64,000 nt of DNA, taken from Synechococcus sp. CCY 0621 (GTDB lineage: Bacteria; Cyanobacteriota; Cyanobacteriia; PCC-6307; Cyanobiaceae). Positions 8,655 to 18,534 of the stretch are shown here, one piece after another (the first letter of the stretch is position 1; every line of letters starts with the position of its first letter). Below the pieces are notes generated by a model. The model did no database searches. It worked only from the letters and a program-made list of their open reading frames with translations, and had not been told where the DNA came from. The stretch is taken from NCBI RefSeq assembly GCF_019038465.1, contig NZ_JAFKRH010000035.1, positions 16,982 through 80,981 of the forward strand, written 5' to 3'. Both the position numbers and the translations under genes were made by a program.

Positions 8655-9764
8655 TTGACCTCCCCGATTCCCCCCTCCACCGAGCCCACTGCCAGCAGCG
8701 ACCGCCTCTGGTTGCGATCCGAACTGATGGGTACCCAGGTGATCACCCGGGACACCGGCCGGCGGCTGGGCGTCGTCGGTGAGGTGGTGGTCGACATCGA
8801 CCGGCGCGAGGTGGTGGCCCTGGGCCTGCGCGACAACCCCCTCACCCGCTTCCTGCCGGGCCTGCCCCGCTGGATGCCGCTGGATCGCATCCGCCAGGTG
8901 GGGGACGTGATCCTGGTGGATTCCGTCGATTCCCTGGCCGAGGGGTTCAATCCCGAGCGTTACAGCAAGGTCATCAACTGCCAGGTGATCACGGAATCGG
9001 GCGAACAGCTCGGCCGGGTGCTCGGTTTCAGCTTCGACATCGAAACCGGTGAGCTCACCACCCTGGTGATCGGGGCCCTCGGCGTTCCCCTGCTGGGGGA
9101 AGGGGTGCTGAGCACCTGGGAAATGCCCGTGGGGGAAGTCGTCAGCAGCGGCCCGGACCGGATCATCGTCTACGAAGGAGCCGAGGAGAAGCTCAAGCAG
9201 CTGGGCACCGGCCTGCTGGAAAAACTGGGCATCGGCGGCGCCAGCTGGGAACAGGAGGAGCGGGATCGCTTCCGCACCGGGGCCGTTCCCGCCGAGAACC
9301 AGCTGCCCGCCGGCCAACCGTCCGCCCAGGAGCAGCGCCGCATCCAGCCGGCCACCAGCCGCAGCTTCCAGCCCAGCGAAGAACTGGAGTACGTGGAGCT
9401 GGAGGAACGGCGTGAACGGGAGCCCCTGCGCCAGCGCCGCTACCTCGATGACGACCTGCCGGAGCCGCGCCAGCGCCCCGAACCCCGTCCGGCACCGGCC
9501 GACCCCTACGGCCAGGACAGAGAGCGCAACCCCGCCCGGTACGACAACCGCTACGAAGAAGAGCGCTACGACCGGGAGCGCTATCGGGACGAGCGCGCTT
9601 TCGAGCCCGAGCCCTACAGGGCCCCGATCGATCCCCCGGGGCGGGACGTTGTTGAGCCCGAGCGCGAACGGGAGCCGCGGCGGGCAGAGCGTCCCCAGGC
9701 CCCGGCCCCCCGGCCGAAGGAGCCGGTGGATGTGGAGCCGGAGATCCTCGACGATCCCTGGTGA
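8655..9764 (+). CDS. PRC-barrel domain protein with long charged tail
   Basis: The protein is 369 residues from a TTG start. The first ~190 residues contain two PRC-barrel-like repeats: LMGTQVITRDTGRRLGVVGE with VVDIDRREVVALGLRDN, then VINCQVITESGEQLGRVLGF with FDIETGELTTLVIG. The rest, to residue 369, is low-complexity Arg/Glu/Pro/Tyr-rich sequence, probably disordered. PRC barrels occur in RimM, photosynthetic reaction-centre H subunits and many cyanobacterial proteins of unknown role. An ATG at 8727 inside LMGTQV is an alternative start but would cut the first strand, so I prefer the TTG. The gene follows smc by about 90 bp on the same strand. Confidence 0.8.
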   Translation: MTSPIPPSTEPTASSDRLWLRSELMGTQVITRDTGRRLGVVGEVVVDIDRREVVALGLRDNPLTRFLPGLPRWMPLDRIRQVGDVILVDSVDSLAEGFNPERYSKVINCQVITESGEQLGRVLGFSFDIETGELTTLVIGALGVPLLGEGVLSTWEMPVGEVVSSGPDRIIVYEGAEEKLKQLGTGLLEKLGIGGASWEQEERDRFRTGAVPAENQLPAGQPSAQEQRRIQPATSRSFQPSEELEYVELEERREREPLRQRRYLDDDLPEPRQRPEPRPAPADPYGQDRERNPARYDNRYEEERYDRERYRDERAFEPEPYRAPIDPPGRDVVEPEREREPRRAERPQAPAPRPKEPVDVEPEILDDPW

Positions 9765-9782
9765 AGCAGCCGGGGGGCGGCT

Positions 9783-10193
9783 TCAGCCCTCCGCGAAGCG
9801 CAGCGACGCCGAATTGACGCAATAGCGCTGGCCGCTGGGGGCTGGGCCGTCGTTGAAGACATGGCCGAGGTGGGCGTCACAGCTGGCGCAGCGGATCTCG
9901 GTGCGCTCCATGCCGTGGGTGCAGTCGGTGTGGGTGGTGATCGCTCCGTCGCTCACCCCCTGCCAGAAGCTGGGCCAGCCGGTGCCGGAATCGAACTTGG
10001 TGGCAGAACTGAACAGCTCGCTGCCACAGCAGACGCAGTGGTACATCCCGGTGGCCTTGTTGTTCCAGTAGGCACCGGTGAAGGCCCGTTCCGTGCCCCC
10101 CTCGCGGGCCACCCGGTATTGCTCGGGCGTCAGCTGGGCCCGCCAATCGGGATGCTCGACGCTCTGGAGGGGGGTGGATTCGCTTGACGGCAT
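9783..10193 (-). CDS. msrB: peptide-methionine (R)-S-oxide reductase MsrB
   Basis: The product of about 136 residues reduces methionine-R-sulfoxide in proteins using thioredoxin. It contains the structural zinc pairs CVCC and CASC, the GTGWPSFWQ substrate-pocket motif, the [10 protein letters not shown] motif and the catalytic Cys in [13 protein letters not shown] near the C terminus, all in family order. An upstream in-frame ATG at 10229 would add 12 residues. I chose the internal ATG at 10193 because [20 protein letters not shown] matches the usual N terminus better. It is cytoplasmic, with no targeting signal. It is probably relevant to photo-oxidative damage repair; it ends close to the converging PRC-barrel gene. 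Confidence 0.93.
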   Translation of the reverse strand: MPSSESTPLQSVEHPDWRAQLTPEQYRVAREGGTERAFTGAYWNNKATGMYHCVCCGSELFSSATKFDSGTGWPSFWQGVSDGAITTHTDCTHGMERTEIRCASCDAHLGHVFNDGPAPSGQRYCVNSASLRFAEG

Positions 10194-10232
10194 GGCCTGG
10201 AACCCCGCGTGGGGGCAATCGTTGCGCAAATC

Positions 10233-11531
10233 CTATCCAGATCGCAACGGCCGCCCCGGGCGCTCCGTCGGCGGCAGCAGACCCCGCACCATCGCCGCCA
10301 CAGCAGCGACCGCCCCCGGCGCTCCCCGCAGGCTGCGCAGGTCGTCGGCCATGGCCGCCAGGCGCTCGGGATGCTCCAGCCAGTCGGCCGCCTCGGCGGC
10401 GATCTGGGCCGGCTCGATCGGCCCGACCCGTTCCGGCACCACGGCACGGCCGGCGGAGATGTTGGGCCAGGCCAGAAAACCCCGGTGACGCATGCGCCAG
10501 GCGGTGAGGGCCACCCCCACCAGCCGCCGCAGCAGGGGCAGCCGGGCCAGCAGCCCCAGCCAGCCGTCCCAGGCCTGCATCACCGCCAGGTGCTGGGTGG
10601 GCACCAGCACGATCATCGGCACCGCCAGGGCCCCCAGCTCGGCGGTGTTGGCCCCCACCGTCGTGAGCGCCAGGGCGCACTGGCTCAGGGCGGCATGGGC
10701 GGGATGCTGCTCCAGCAGCAGGATGCGGGTGCCAGCCGCCGTGACCAGCTCATCACCCTGGCGATGGGGCTCACCGGCCCCCTGGCGCCGGTTCAGGGGA
10801 TTGGACGGCCCGCCGTAGGCCAGCAGTTCCCGCACCGAGGTGGTGGGAGCCACCGGCAGCAGGAAGCGACAACCGGGCCGCAAGGCCGCCAGCCGATCGG
10901 CGGTTTCGAGCAGGAACGGCACCCCCACCAGCAACTTGGCCCGCTTCGAGCCGGGCAGCAGGGCCACCCAGTCGCCGGCGGGCAGGGGGGCGTCCTGGCG
11001 GGCCAGGGCCGAAAGATCGGCCATCAGATCGCCCACCACCATGGCCCGCTGGCGCCAGCGGGGCGCCAGGCGGCCGGCGGCGGCGGGACCCATCACGGCG
11101 ATGCGGTCGTTCCAGCGGGGCCAGCGGGCCACCCATTCGGCATAGGTGAGGTGGCGGTAGCCCAGCCGGGCCGAGAGCAGCACGGTCCAGAACTGGTCAC
11201 CACCAAGGAAAACCACCACCCCCCGCTCGGGCCAGGGGCCGTGGCGGCGGGGCCGCAGCAGCAGCCACCAGAATCGGGTGGCCGGCAGCACCCGCTCGAA
11301 CAGGCCCCAGCCCTCGGCCACCCGCTGCTCGGCGCCGGTGGCGTTGGGGCAGGGGACGAGCACCAGACGCAGGCTGCAGCTGGCGGCAGGATCGCGGGGC
11401 CGCAGGGGCTCCAGGCCATGGAGCTGCTCCGCCAGGGGCCGCACCCAGGTGCTCAGTTCCCCCGGGCCATTGCTGACCAGCACGATCGCGCTGCCTGCGG
11501 CTGGAGCGGAGACCGGCGACGGCTGGGTCAA
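10233..11531 (-). CDS. lipid-A-disaccharide synthase-related glycosyltransferase
   Basis: This is a large GT-B-like protein of about 430 residues. It has an N-terminal SNGPGELSTWVRPLAEQL loop, a central LLPGSKRAKLLVGVPFLLETADRL motif and the C-terminal TTVGANTAELGALAVPMIVL acceptor/nucleotide region. This is the pattern of the cyanobacterial LpxB-related family, which is paralogous to true LpxB; its substrate is not established. The open frame continues upstream into the tRNA-Leu gene, so the true start must be downstream of that. I chose the TTG at 11531; a GTG at 11483 directly before LVSNGPGEL is an alternative. No strong ribosome site resolves it. msrB lies just downstream on the same strand (about 40 bp). 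Confidence 0.82.
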   Translation of the reverse strand: MTQPSPVSAPAAGSAIVLVSNGPGELSTWVRPLAEQLHGLEPLRPRDPAASCSLRLVLVPCPNATGAEQRVAEGWGLFERVLPATRFWWLLLRPRRHGPWPERGVVVFLGGDQFWTVLLSARLGYRHLTYAEWVARWPRWNDRIAVMGPAAAGRLAPRWRQRAMVVGDLMADLSALARQDAPLPAGDWVALLPGSKRAKLLVGVPFLLETADRLAALRPGCRFLLPVAPTTSVRELLAYGGPSNPLNRRQGAGEPHRQGDELVTAAGTRILLLEQHPAHAALSQCALALTTVGANTAELGALAVPMIVLVPTQHLAVMQAWDGWLGLLARLPLLRRLVGVALTAWRMRHRGFLAWPNISAGRAVVPERVGPIEPAQIAAEAADWLEHPERLAAMADDLRSLRGAPGAVAAVAAMVRGLLPPTERPGRPLRSG

Positions 11532-11573
11532 GAGAACCGCAGGTTCCGGGGGACGGAAGTGGGAAAAGAAAAA

Positions 11574-11655
11574 TGCGGATGGCGAGACTTGAACTCGCAA
11601 GGCCGAAGCCACACGCCCCTCAAACGTGCGTGTCTACCAATTCCACCACATCCGC
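11574..11655 (-). tRNA. tRNA-Leu (anticodon GAG)
   Basis: On the minus strand the sequence folds into a complete type-II tRNA. The acceptor is GCGGATG paired with CATCCGC plus an A discriminator. The D arm matches bacterial Leu tRNAs (TGGTGGAATTGGTAGACAC). The anticodon arm is CACGT-TTGAGGG-GCGTG with anticodon GAG. A short variable arm contains TGGCTTCGGCC, and the T arm is GCGAG-TTCAAGT-CTCGC. No CCA is encoded, so it must be added post-transcriptionally. It decodes CUC/CUU leucine codons. Confidence 0.95.
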
Positions 11656-11692
11656 GTGGCTGGCGCAGGCCGAAGCACCGCACCGGTTGAGC

Positions 11693-11698
11693 AATATA
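11693..11698 (-). promoter_or_regulatory. candidate -10 box for tRNA-Leu
   Basis: Reading the minus strand, TATATT occurs 38 bases before the first base of the mature tRNA, in an otherwise GC-rich stretch. This is consistent with a sigma-70 -10 element for a short-leader tRNA transcript. I see no clear -35. The assignment rests on position and composition only. Confidence 0.3.
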
Positions 11699-11817
11699 CC
11701 CATGGGCTCCCCCCACCCTCGAAGGCCCTCGCCGCCAGGGGGCGCCGGTGAGCACTGATACAGTCCGCCCCGGCACGGCCGCACCCCCGCCAGCCCTCAT
11801 CGCCCGGACCTGCACGG

Positions 11818-13156
<1,339 letters not shown>

Positions 13157-13167
<11 letters not shown>

Positions 13168-13486
13168 GCTGGCTGCGCAGCAGGGCCAGGGTGAGCAGAC
13201 CCTGCTGACCCACCAGCAGCTCGCGCAGCAGACTGATCAGCCCCACCCAGACCACCGGCGTCACATCCACCCCCCCGATGGGCTGGATCAGACGACGGGT
13301 GAGGGCCAGCAGGGGTTCGGTGGGGACCCCCACCAGGCGCATCACCCCCTTGGTGAGATCCACACTCGGATACCAGGTCAGGACGATCCGGAACAGGAAC
13401 AACAGGGTCCAGCCCGCCAGGGCCAACCCCAGGGCCAGGTGCAGCAGGGGCAGGGGCGCCAGTGCGGGAAGGGCCAGGGCCGTCAC
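13157..13486 (-). CDS. YggT family membrane protein
   Basis: The protein is 109 residues with two hydrophobic segments (about 12-35 and 75-103). Between them lies the family motif [12 protein letters not shown], followed by [29 protein letters not shown]. YggT/Ycf19 proteins are conserved in cyanobacteria and plastids, and the plastid homologues (CCB3 and others) take part in haem or thylakoid-related assembly. The exact bacterial role is uncertain. It is convergent with accC, with an 11-bp overlap of the ends. Confidence 0.88.
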
Positions 13487-13571
13487 AAAGCTCTAAGCGT
13501 CTGAACCTCGATCGTAGGAAGCCGCCGCCACTGCCTAGGATCCCCCGAGCTGTCCAGAGCGAACGCCTGCC

Positions 13572-13694
13572 ATGACCCCTTCCCTCGCCAACTTCCTCAG
13601 CAGCCTCGGCTGGGGCGCGGTCATCGTGGTGATCCCCATCGCCATCGCCCTGGTGCTGATCAGCCAAAACGACCAGCTCGACCGGCGGCTCTGA
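13572..13694 (+). CDS. psbX: photosystem II reaction centre protein PsbX
   Basis: This 40-residue reading frame begins [20 protein letters not shown], continues with one transmembrane helix and ends [10 protein letters not shown]. Length, the N-terminal MTPSL(A/S)NFLSSL and the Q-x-DQ C terminus match cyanobacterial PsbX, a single-helix subunit of photosystem II near the QB/plastoquinone exchange region. It lies between divergent yggT and ycf66; psbX next to ycf66 is a familiar picocyanobacterial arrangement. Confidence 0.93.
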   Translation: MTPSLANFLSSLGWGAVIVVIPIAIALVLISQNDQLDRRL

Positions 13695-13755
13695 GCTGCC
13701 GCTGACCTCGCGGGTACGGTCCTTAGAGTGTGGTCCATCGCCCGGGTGAACCGCC

Positions 13756-14748
13756 GTGGTCAACGCCAGCCTCAACTGGGCCAGCATCGTCGGCATCGTC
13801 CTGGCGGTCGGCGGAGCTTTCCTCTACTTCATGAGGAGCTTCAAGCCGGCCCTGGCCCGGGACTACGACGTCTTCTTCGCCGCCATCGGGTTGCTCTGTG
13901 GCGGCATTCTTTTCTTTCAGGGCTGGCGCCTCGACCCGATCCTGCAGTTCGGGCAGTTCCTGCTCGCCGGCACCACGGTTTTCTTTGCCTATGAGAGTGT
14001 CCGCCTGCGTGGGGTGACCACGGAGCAGGCGCGGCGCTCTTCCTACTTTGACGACGAAGAACCCGCCGCCCCGTTCCGACCCCGGGGCGGATTGGGCGGC
14101 GGCCGCAGCTACGACGACGATCCGGACCGCTTCGATGAGCCAGAGCCCCTGCGGCGGCGGATCCCCTCCAGAGAGGAACCTGAGGACGACTTCTACCGGC
14201 CGCGCCGGCCCAGTCGGGCCGCCATCCCCGAGCGGGCCGCCAGCCGCCGGGAGGAAGCCGATTCCTGGGACAACCCCCGCGCTGAGCGTTCCTCCAGCCG
14301 TCCGGAGCGCGATCCCATCGACGACCGGCCGGAACGTGCCGCTGGCCGCTATTCGGCCGGTGGCTCCGGTCGCTCCCAGGCCGCCGATTTCGGAGCTCGC
14401 CGACGGGAGCGGGACAGCGCCCCCGAACCCCGCCGTGGCTCCCGACCGGTGGCCGCCGCCGACAGCGCTCCCCGCGCCGGCCGCCGGGGCTCCATGCCGC
14501 CAGCTCCTGCCGGCCCATCAGCCCGTGAGCCCGGCCCGGGTGCACCCCAGGGAACACCGATGGGTACACCGATTCGCCCCAGCAGCGCCCGCAGCGGGGC
14601 CGACGACGACGTCCGTGATGCCGACTTTTCCCCGATGGCCGGCGGTCGGCCCCGGCCAGGCGCCCCCAGCGCCCGGCCACCGGCTGTCGACCCCCCAGCC
14701 GGCCCACCCGCTGGCAGCCGGGACAACAGCTCCCGCTTCGACGACTGA
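13756..14748 (+). CDS. ycf66: Ycf66 family protein with long disordered tail
   Basis: The first ~95 residues from the GTG start are the Ycf66 domain. They contain MVNASLNWASIVGIVLAVGG, a second hydrophobic segment FFAAIGLLCGGILFFQGWRL, and a third (QFGQFLLAGTTVFFAYESVRLRG). About 235 residues of Arg/Pro/Ser/Asp-rich low-complexity sequence follow, predicted to be disordered. Ycf66 is conserved in cyanobacteria and many plastids; its function is unknown. The gene is 61 bp downstream of psbX. The next lipoprotein gene begins at or before its stop codon. Confidence 0.9.
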   Translation: MVNASLNWASIVGIVLAVGGAFLYFMRSFKPALARDYDVFFAAIGLLCGGILFFQGWRLDPILQFGQFLLAGTTVFFAYESVRLRGVTTEQARRSSYFDDEEPAAPFRPRGGLGGGRSYDDDPDRFDEPEPLRRRIPSREEPEDDFYRPRRPSRAAIPERAASRREEADSWDNPRAERSSSRPERDPIDDRPERAAGRYSAGGSGRSQAADFGARRRERDSAPEPRRGSRPVAAADSAPRAGRRGSMPPAPAGPSAREPGPGAPQGTPMGTPIRPSSARSGADDDVRDADFSPMAGGRPRPGAPSARPPAVDPPAGPPAGSRDNSSRFDD

Positions 14749-14752
14749 GCCA

Positions 14753-15319
14753 CTGAACACCCGGCCCCATCAACGGCCTCGCCCTGGCCTCCCCCTGCTG
14801 ATTCTGGCTCTGGTGGCCCTGCTGCTCTCCGGCTGCGGCAGCTGGGCCCGGCGCAGCGCCGGTCCGGTGGGTTGGGGCGGTGCCGACCGCCAGGATCCGG
14901 CCCTCAGCGGCAACGGCCGGGTGCTGGCCAGCGTGGTGCGTCGGGACGGGCGCGACACGGTGCTGCTGCAGGAGCAGCCCTCCGGCACGGTGCTGCCCCT
15001 GCGCCATTTCGGCCGGCTGCAGCCCCACCGCTCCCCCTCCCTGAGCTGGAACGGCCGCTATCTGGCCCTGCTGGTGCAGCAGGGACCGGAACGCCGGGTG
15101 TTGATTGAAGATCGGGCCACCGGACGCTTGCACCGCCTGCCCCTGCCGGGCGGGTTGGTGCCCGAAAGCCTCAGCCTGGCCGCCGATGGCCGCCGCATCG
15201 CCATCGCCACCGAGGGGGACGGCCGCTCCCGGGTGCAGCTCTACGACCTCACCAACCTGCTGGAGCCGGACCTGCCCGCCGGGCTGCCGGTGCGGGGGGC
15301 GCCGGCCACCACGCCATGA
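14753..15319 (+). CDS. putative propeller-like lipoprotein (first of pair)
   Basis: The frame encodes a textbook lipoprotein signal: Arg-rich n-region (NTRPHQRPRPG), hydrophobic LPLLILALVALLL and lipobox LSGC. About 160 residues of repeated beta-propeller-like strands follow (DPALSGNGRVLASVVRRDG, SPSLSWNGRYLALLV, SLSLAADGRRIAIATEGDG), resembling TolB/WD40-type blades. No ATG, GTG or TTG exists at a sensible place: the signal demands a start near the CTG at 14753, five bases after the ycf66 stop. Canonical starts in frame lie far upstream inside ycf66 or inside the hydrophobic core. Its TGA overlaps the ATG of the next lipoprotein (ATGA), so the two are translationally coupled paralogues. The biological role is unknown. 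Confidence 0.7.
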   Translation: MNTRPHQRPRPGLPLLILALVALLLSGCGSWARRSAGPVGWGGADRQDPALSGNGRVLASVVRRDGRDTVLLQEQPSGTVLPLRHFGRLQPHRSPSLSWNGRYLALLVQQGPERRVLIEDRATGRLHRLPLPGGLVPESLSLAADGRRIAIATEGDGRSRVQLYDLTNLLEPDLPAGLPVRGAPATTP

Positions 15320-15816
15320 CGCTCGGCGCCGGCGGCCTTGTTCGGGCGGTGACAGTGGCAGGCGCCCTGCCGGTGCTGCTGGCGGGCTGCCTGGCGCCCC
15401 TGCCCCAGCCCATGGTGGGGCTGAATCAACGCCTCGAGGCGGCCGGCCCCGCCCGGGCCCCCTCCCTCTCCGGCGACTGGCTGGCCCTGATCGTCAGCAG
15501 GGGCGGCCGCGACCGGGTGGAGCTGGTGGACCTGCAGCGCCAGCAGCCGGTGCCCCTGCCGGGCCTGGAGCGCCCCGACGCCCAGCCCCTGAGCGTGGCA
15601 GTGGATGGCCGCGGTGAGCGGTTGGCCCTGGTGCGCCAGCTGGAGGGGCGCACCGAGCTGGTGCTCTACCGCCGCAACCTGATGGCCCTGCAGCCGGTGC
15701 CGCTGCAGCCCCCGGGCGTGCCCCGGCGGGTGTCTCTGCGGGCCGACGGCCGTGAGCTGGCGGTGGAGGTGAGCCGCCAGGGCCAGTGGCAGGTCGACCT
15801 GATCGCGGTGCCCTGA
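15316..15816 (+). CDS. putative propeller-like lipoprotein (second of pair)
   Basis: The 166-residue protein has an N-terminal signal AVTVAGALPVLLAGC with a lipobox (LAGC at about residues 22-25). Propeller-like repeats follow (APSLSGDWLALIVSRGGRDRV, LSVAVDGRGERLALVRQLEG, VSLRADGRELAVEVSRQGQ). It parallels the preceding gene in repeat pattern and size, so the pair looks like a tandem duplication of a TolB-like fragment. The number of blades is too small for a closed propeller, so they may dimerise; that is inference. The start overlaps the upstream stop by four bases. Confidence 0.78.
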   Translation: MTLGAGGLVRAVTVAGALPVLLAGCLAPLPQPMVGLNQRLEAAGPARAPSLSGDWLALIVSRGGRDRVELVDLQRQQPVPLPGLERPDAQPLSVAVDGRGERLALVRQLEGRTELVLYRRNLMALQPVPLQPPGVPRRVSLRADGRELAVEVSRQGQWQVDLIAVP

Positions 15817-15817
15817 T

Positions 15818-16036
15818 TCAGGGAACCAGGCCCGCCCAGTGCAGGAAGGTGTCGTGGCTCAGGGCTTCGACCAGCAACACGGCGGCGAAGCCGAGCATGG
15901 CGAAACGGCCATTGACCCGCTCGGCGTAGCCGCTCCAGCCGAAGGCGGGCACCTCGGAGGTGGTGGCGCTGGTGGCGGGCGCTGTGGAGGCGTCCTGGGG
16001 GGTGTCGGCTGATGGGGTGGCGGAAGGGTCGCTCAT
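15818..16036 (-). CDS. high-light-inducible (CAB/ELIP/HLIP) protein
   Basis: This 72-residue protein has a Thr/Ala/Ser-rich N-terminal stretch followed by GYAERVNGRFAMLGFAAVLL. The E-x-x-N-G-R motif and the single membrane helix define one-helix Hlips, which bind chlorophyll and carotenoid and dissipate excess light energy around photosystem II assembly. The ATG at 16036 was chosen over an upstream ATG at 16102 because the longer form would overlap the ABC transporter gene. It starts five bases after that gene ends, so the two are probably cotranscribed. The same order (ABC exporter then hli) is familiar in picocyanobacteria. Confidence 0.92.
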   Translation of the reverse strand: MSDPSATPSADTPQDASTAPATSATTSEVPAFGWSGYAERVNGRFAMLGFAAVLLVEALSHDTFLHWAGLVP

Positions 16037-16040
16037 CGGA

Positions 16041-18062
16041 TCAGTCCTCGCGGCCAAAGGTATAGCCGGCCGCCGGGAGCAGGCGCCAGCCGCCGTTGCC
16101 ATCGAGCTCCAGCACCGTGTCGTGGTAGGCGGTGAGGGTGGGGCGGTGACCCACGCTCACGAAGGCCATCTCCCGCTCCACCAGCAGTTCGTAGAGCGCC
16201 TTCTCCGTGGCCACGTCGAGGGCGCTGGTGGCCTCATCGAGCACCACGAACCGGGGCGAGTTGAGCAGGAGGCGGGCGAAGGCCAGGCGCTGCTGCTCAC
16301 CGAGGGAGAGCAGCCGGGGCCAGTCCTGCTTGATGTCGAGGTCGGGATAGCGGTGCACCAGCTCGGGCAGGCGCACCTCCTCGAGCACGTGGCGCAACTG
16401 TTCATCGCTGAAGCGATCGGTGGGCTGGGGGTAACAGAGCTGCTCCCGCAGGCTGCCCAGGAGCATGTAGGGCTTCTGGGGGATGAACATCAGCTCGCCC
16501 ACCGGCGGCCGCTGCACGTTGCCGGCGGCCGGCGGCCACAGGCCGCTCACCAGGCGCAGGAAGGAGGTCTTACCGCAGCCCGAGGGGCCCACCACCAGCA
16601 GGCGCTGGTTGGCGGTCACCTCCAGGCTGAGGTCGCGCACCAGCAGGCGGTTGGTGCGGGGCGGCACCAGGTTCACGTTGCTGACCAGGATCGATTCGGG
16701 GCGCACCGCGCCGGCCCCGGCGCCCATGGCGCCACCGGCGGAGGCCTGCTCGGCGGCCACGAACTCCGCCATCTCGGCACTGATCGACTCCACCTTGCCC
16801 TGGAAGCCCTCGAGACGACTGATGGAGGCGGAGAAGGCGGCCAGCCGGTCGATGTTGTTGACGATGTAGCTGACCGAGAACAGCACCTGGGAGAAGGCGA
16901 TGCTGGCCTGGCCGAAGACACCGAAATCCACCTCCTTGGCGAAGTAGATCGGCGCGATCACCAACCAGGGCAGGAAGCGGGAGAAATAGTCGTAGGAGCG
17001 CTGGATGACGCTGATCAGCGCCTCCCAGATGATCAGCCGGTTGTAGTTGACGATCACACCGTCAAGGCGGCGTTCGCCCTCCTTCTGCTCCTGGCGCTCG
17101 CCCCGATAGAACGCGATCGATTCGGCGTTGTCGCGGATGTGAACCAGGCCGTAGCGGAAATCGGCCTCCAGCTTGAGCTGCTGATAGTTCAGATTCACCA
17201 GCTTGCGGCTGGCGAACACGATCAGGGCCGTACCCCCCACCGAATAGCCCAGCAGCCACAGGGCCAGGGTCTGGTTGATGCTCCAGAGAACGATGATGAA
17301 GCTGAAGAAGGTGAGCAGGGCGGAGATGATCTCCACCGTCACACTCAGGCTGGTGGCGGTGAAACTGGCCGCATCCTGGGAGATCCGCTGGTCGGGGTTG
17401 TCGATCTCCTCAACGGATTCATCGTTGGGATTGAGAACGTAGTAGGCCCGGTTGGTGAGATAGCGGCCCAGCATGCGGCCGCTGAGCCACTCCCGCCACA
17501 GCAGACCCAGCTTGGGAATCAGGTAGCTCTGGATGGCGCGGATCGGCAGGGCAAGCACCAGACAGAAGGCGTAGATCGCGACGATCTTCCAGAACTCTTC
17601 CGCCTTGTACGCCACCAGGGCGTTCTCGATGTTCCGGGCGATGAAGCTGATGCCGACGTTGATGCCGTTGATCACCAGGATCAGCAGGGCGATGATGCCG
17701 AGCAGCAGCCAGGGCAGCCAGCGCCCCTGGCGCAGCTTGGCCCGCAGGCTGATGAAGGCGCCCAGGCCGGCGGCGAACAGCACCATGATCACGAGGCCGA
17801 TCGGCCCGCTCCAGACCGCAGCCACCTGCTCGGGCACCCCGGGCAGGAAGCGGCTGCGCAGCTCGGGGATCCAGGCCCCGGCCGCTGCCACCACGCCGGT
17901 GAGCAGCAACAGGGTGAAACCCACCACCACCGCCAGCAGGGCCACCACCAGGAGCAGGAACTGGCCGCTGCCGCCGCCGCCTTCGTCGAGGGGCAGGAAG
18001 TAGGGCTGGGCCAGGCGCTGCAGCTTGCCCAGCTGCTCGCGAAGGGCCTTCAGGGGGGTCAT
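16041..18062 (-). CDS. ABC transporter permease/ATPase, SbmA/BacA-like (ABC_membrane_2)
   Basis: The 673-residue fused half-transporter has about six membrane segments in residues 25-370. The ABC_membrane_2-type linker ENALVAYKAEEFWKIVAIY and RAYYVLNPNDESVEEIDNPDQRI are characteristic of the SbmA/BacA/ABCD-like family. The nucleotide-binding domain has Walker A GPSGCGKTSF, signature LSLGEQQRLAFAR, Walker B FVVLDEATSALD and the H-loop VSVGHRPTL. The ATG at 18062 (MTPLKALREQLGKLQ) is preferred to a longer frame that runs toward the HIT gene. The substrate is unknown; homologues move peptides, cobalamin or lipids. Downstream hli is immediately adjacent. Confidence 0.9.
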   Translation of the reverse strand: MTPLKALREQLGKLQRLAQPYFLPLDEGGGGSGQFLLLVVALLAVVVGFTLLLLTGVVAAAGAWIPELRSRFLPGVPEQVAAVWSGPIGLVIMVLFAAGLGAFISLRAKLRQGRWLPWLLLGIIALLILVINGINVGISFIARNIENALVAYKAEEFWKIVAIYAFCLVLALPIRAIQSYLIPKLGLLWREWLSGRMLGRYLTNRAYYVLNPNDESVEEIDNPDQRISQDAASFTATSLSVTVEIISALLTFFSFIIVLWSINQTLALWLLGYSVGGTALIVFASRKLVNLNYQQLKLEADFRYGLVHIRDNAESIAFYRGERQEQKEGERRLDGVIVNYNRLIIWEALISVIQRSYDYFSRFLPWLVIAPIYFAKEVDFGVFGQASIAFSQVLFSVSYIVNNIDRLAAFSASISRLEGFQGKVESISAEMAEFVAAEQASAGGAMGAGAGAVRPESILVSNVNLVPPRTNRLLVRDLSLEVTANQRLLVVGPSGCGKTSFLRLVSGLWPPAAGNVQRPPVGELMFIPQKPYMLLGSLREQLCYPQPTDRFSDEQLRHVLEEVRLPELVHRYPDLDIKQDWPRLLSLGEQQRLAFARLLLNSPRFVVLDEATSALDVATEKALYELLVEREMAFVSVGHRPTLTAYHDTVLELDGNGGWRLLPAAGYTFGRED

Positions 18063-18132
18063 GGGCGTGGGCGGATCGCGCCATTCTCTCCGCCGGCCCG
18101 ACCCGGCGGGGGCGGCGGTGTGCGCCCGGCCA

Positions 18133-18477
18133 TCAGCCCGGCGGCCAGGCCAGCGGTCGGCCACCGATCACGTGCACGTGCAGATGGAACACGGTCTGGC
18201 CGGCCTCGGCGCCGCTGTTGATCACCGTGCGCCAGCTTTCAAGCCCTTCCAGGCGGGCCACCTTGGCGGCCACCAGCAGCAGGTGGCCCAGCAGGGCCTG
18301 GTGTGCGTCCGTGGCCTCCCCCAGCTGGGCGATCGGCTCGCGAGGGATCACCAGCACGTGCACCGGCGCCTGAGGGTTCACATCCCGGAAGGCCAGGCAG
18401 AGGTCATCGGCATAGACCTCCTGGCAGGGAATCTCGCCGCGCAGGATGCGGCCGAAGATGGTGTCGCTGCTGGCCAT
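18133..18477 (-). CDS. HIT (histidine triad) family hydrolase
   Basis: The product is 114 residues. It begins MASSDTIFGRILRGEIPCQE, contains the mid-domain motif LAFRDVNPQAPVHVLVIPR and ends with the catalytic histidine triad FHLHVHVIGGRPLAWPPG. This is the standard PKCI/HINT-type nucleoside phosphoramidase layout. It lies upstream of the ABC exporter gene on the same strand and divergent from the YifB-like ATPase, with a 57-bp gap between the two starts. Confidence 0.95.
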   Translation of the reverse strand: MASSDTIFGRILRGEIPCQEVYADDLCLAFRDVNPQAPVHVLVIPREPIAQLGEATDAHQALLGHLLLVAAKVARLEGLESWRTVINSGAEAGQTVFHLHVHVIGGRPLAWPPG

Positions 18478-18534
18478 GGGACGCCGGGGAGTGGTCGGGA
18501 GGTGGCACTGAGCGGGCAGTGGGCTCCGAAGGGG

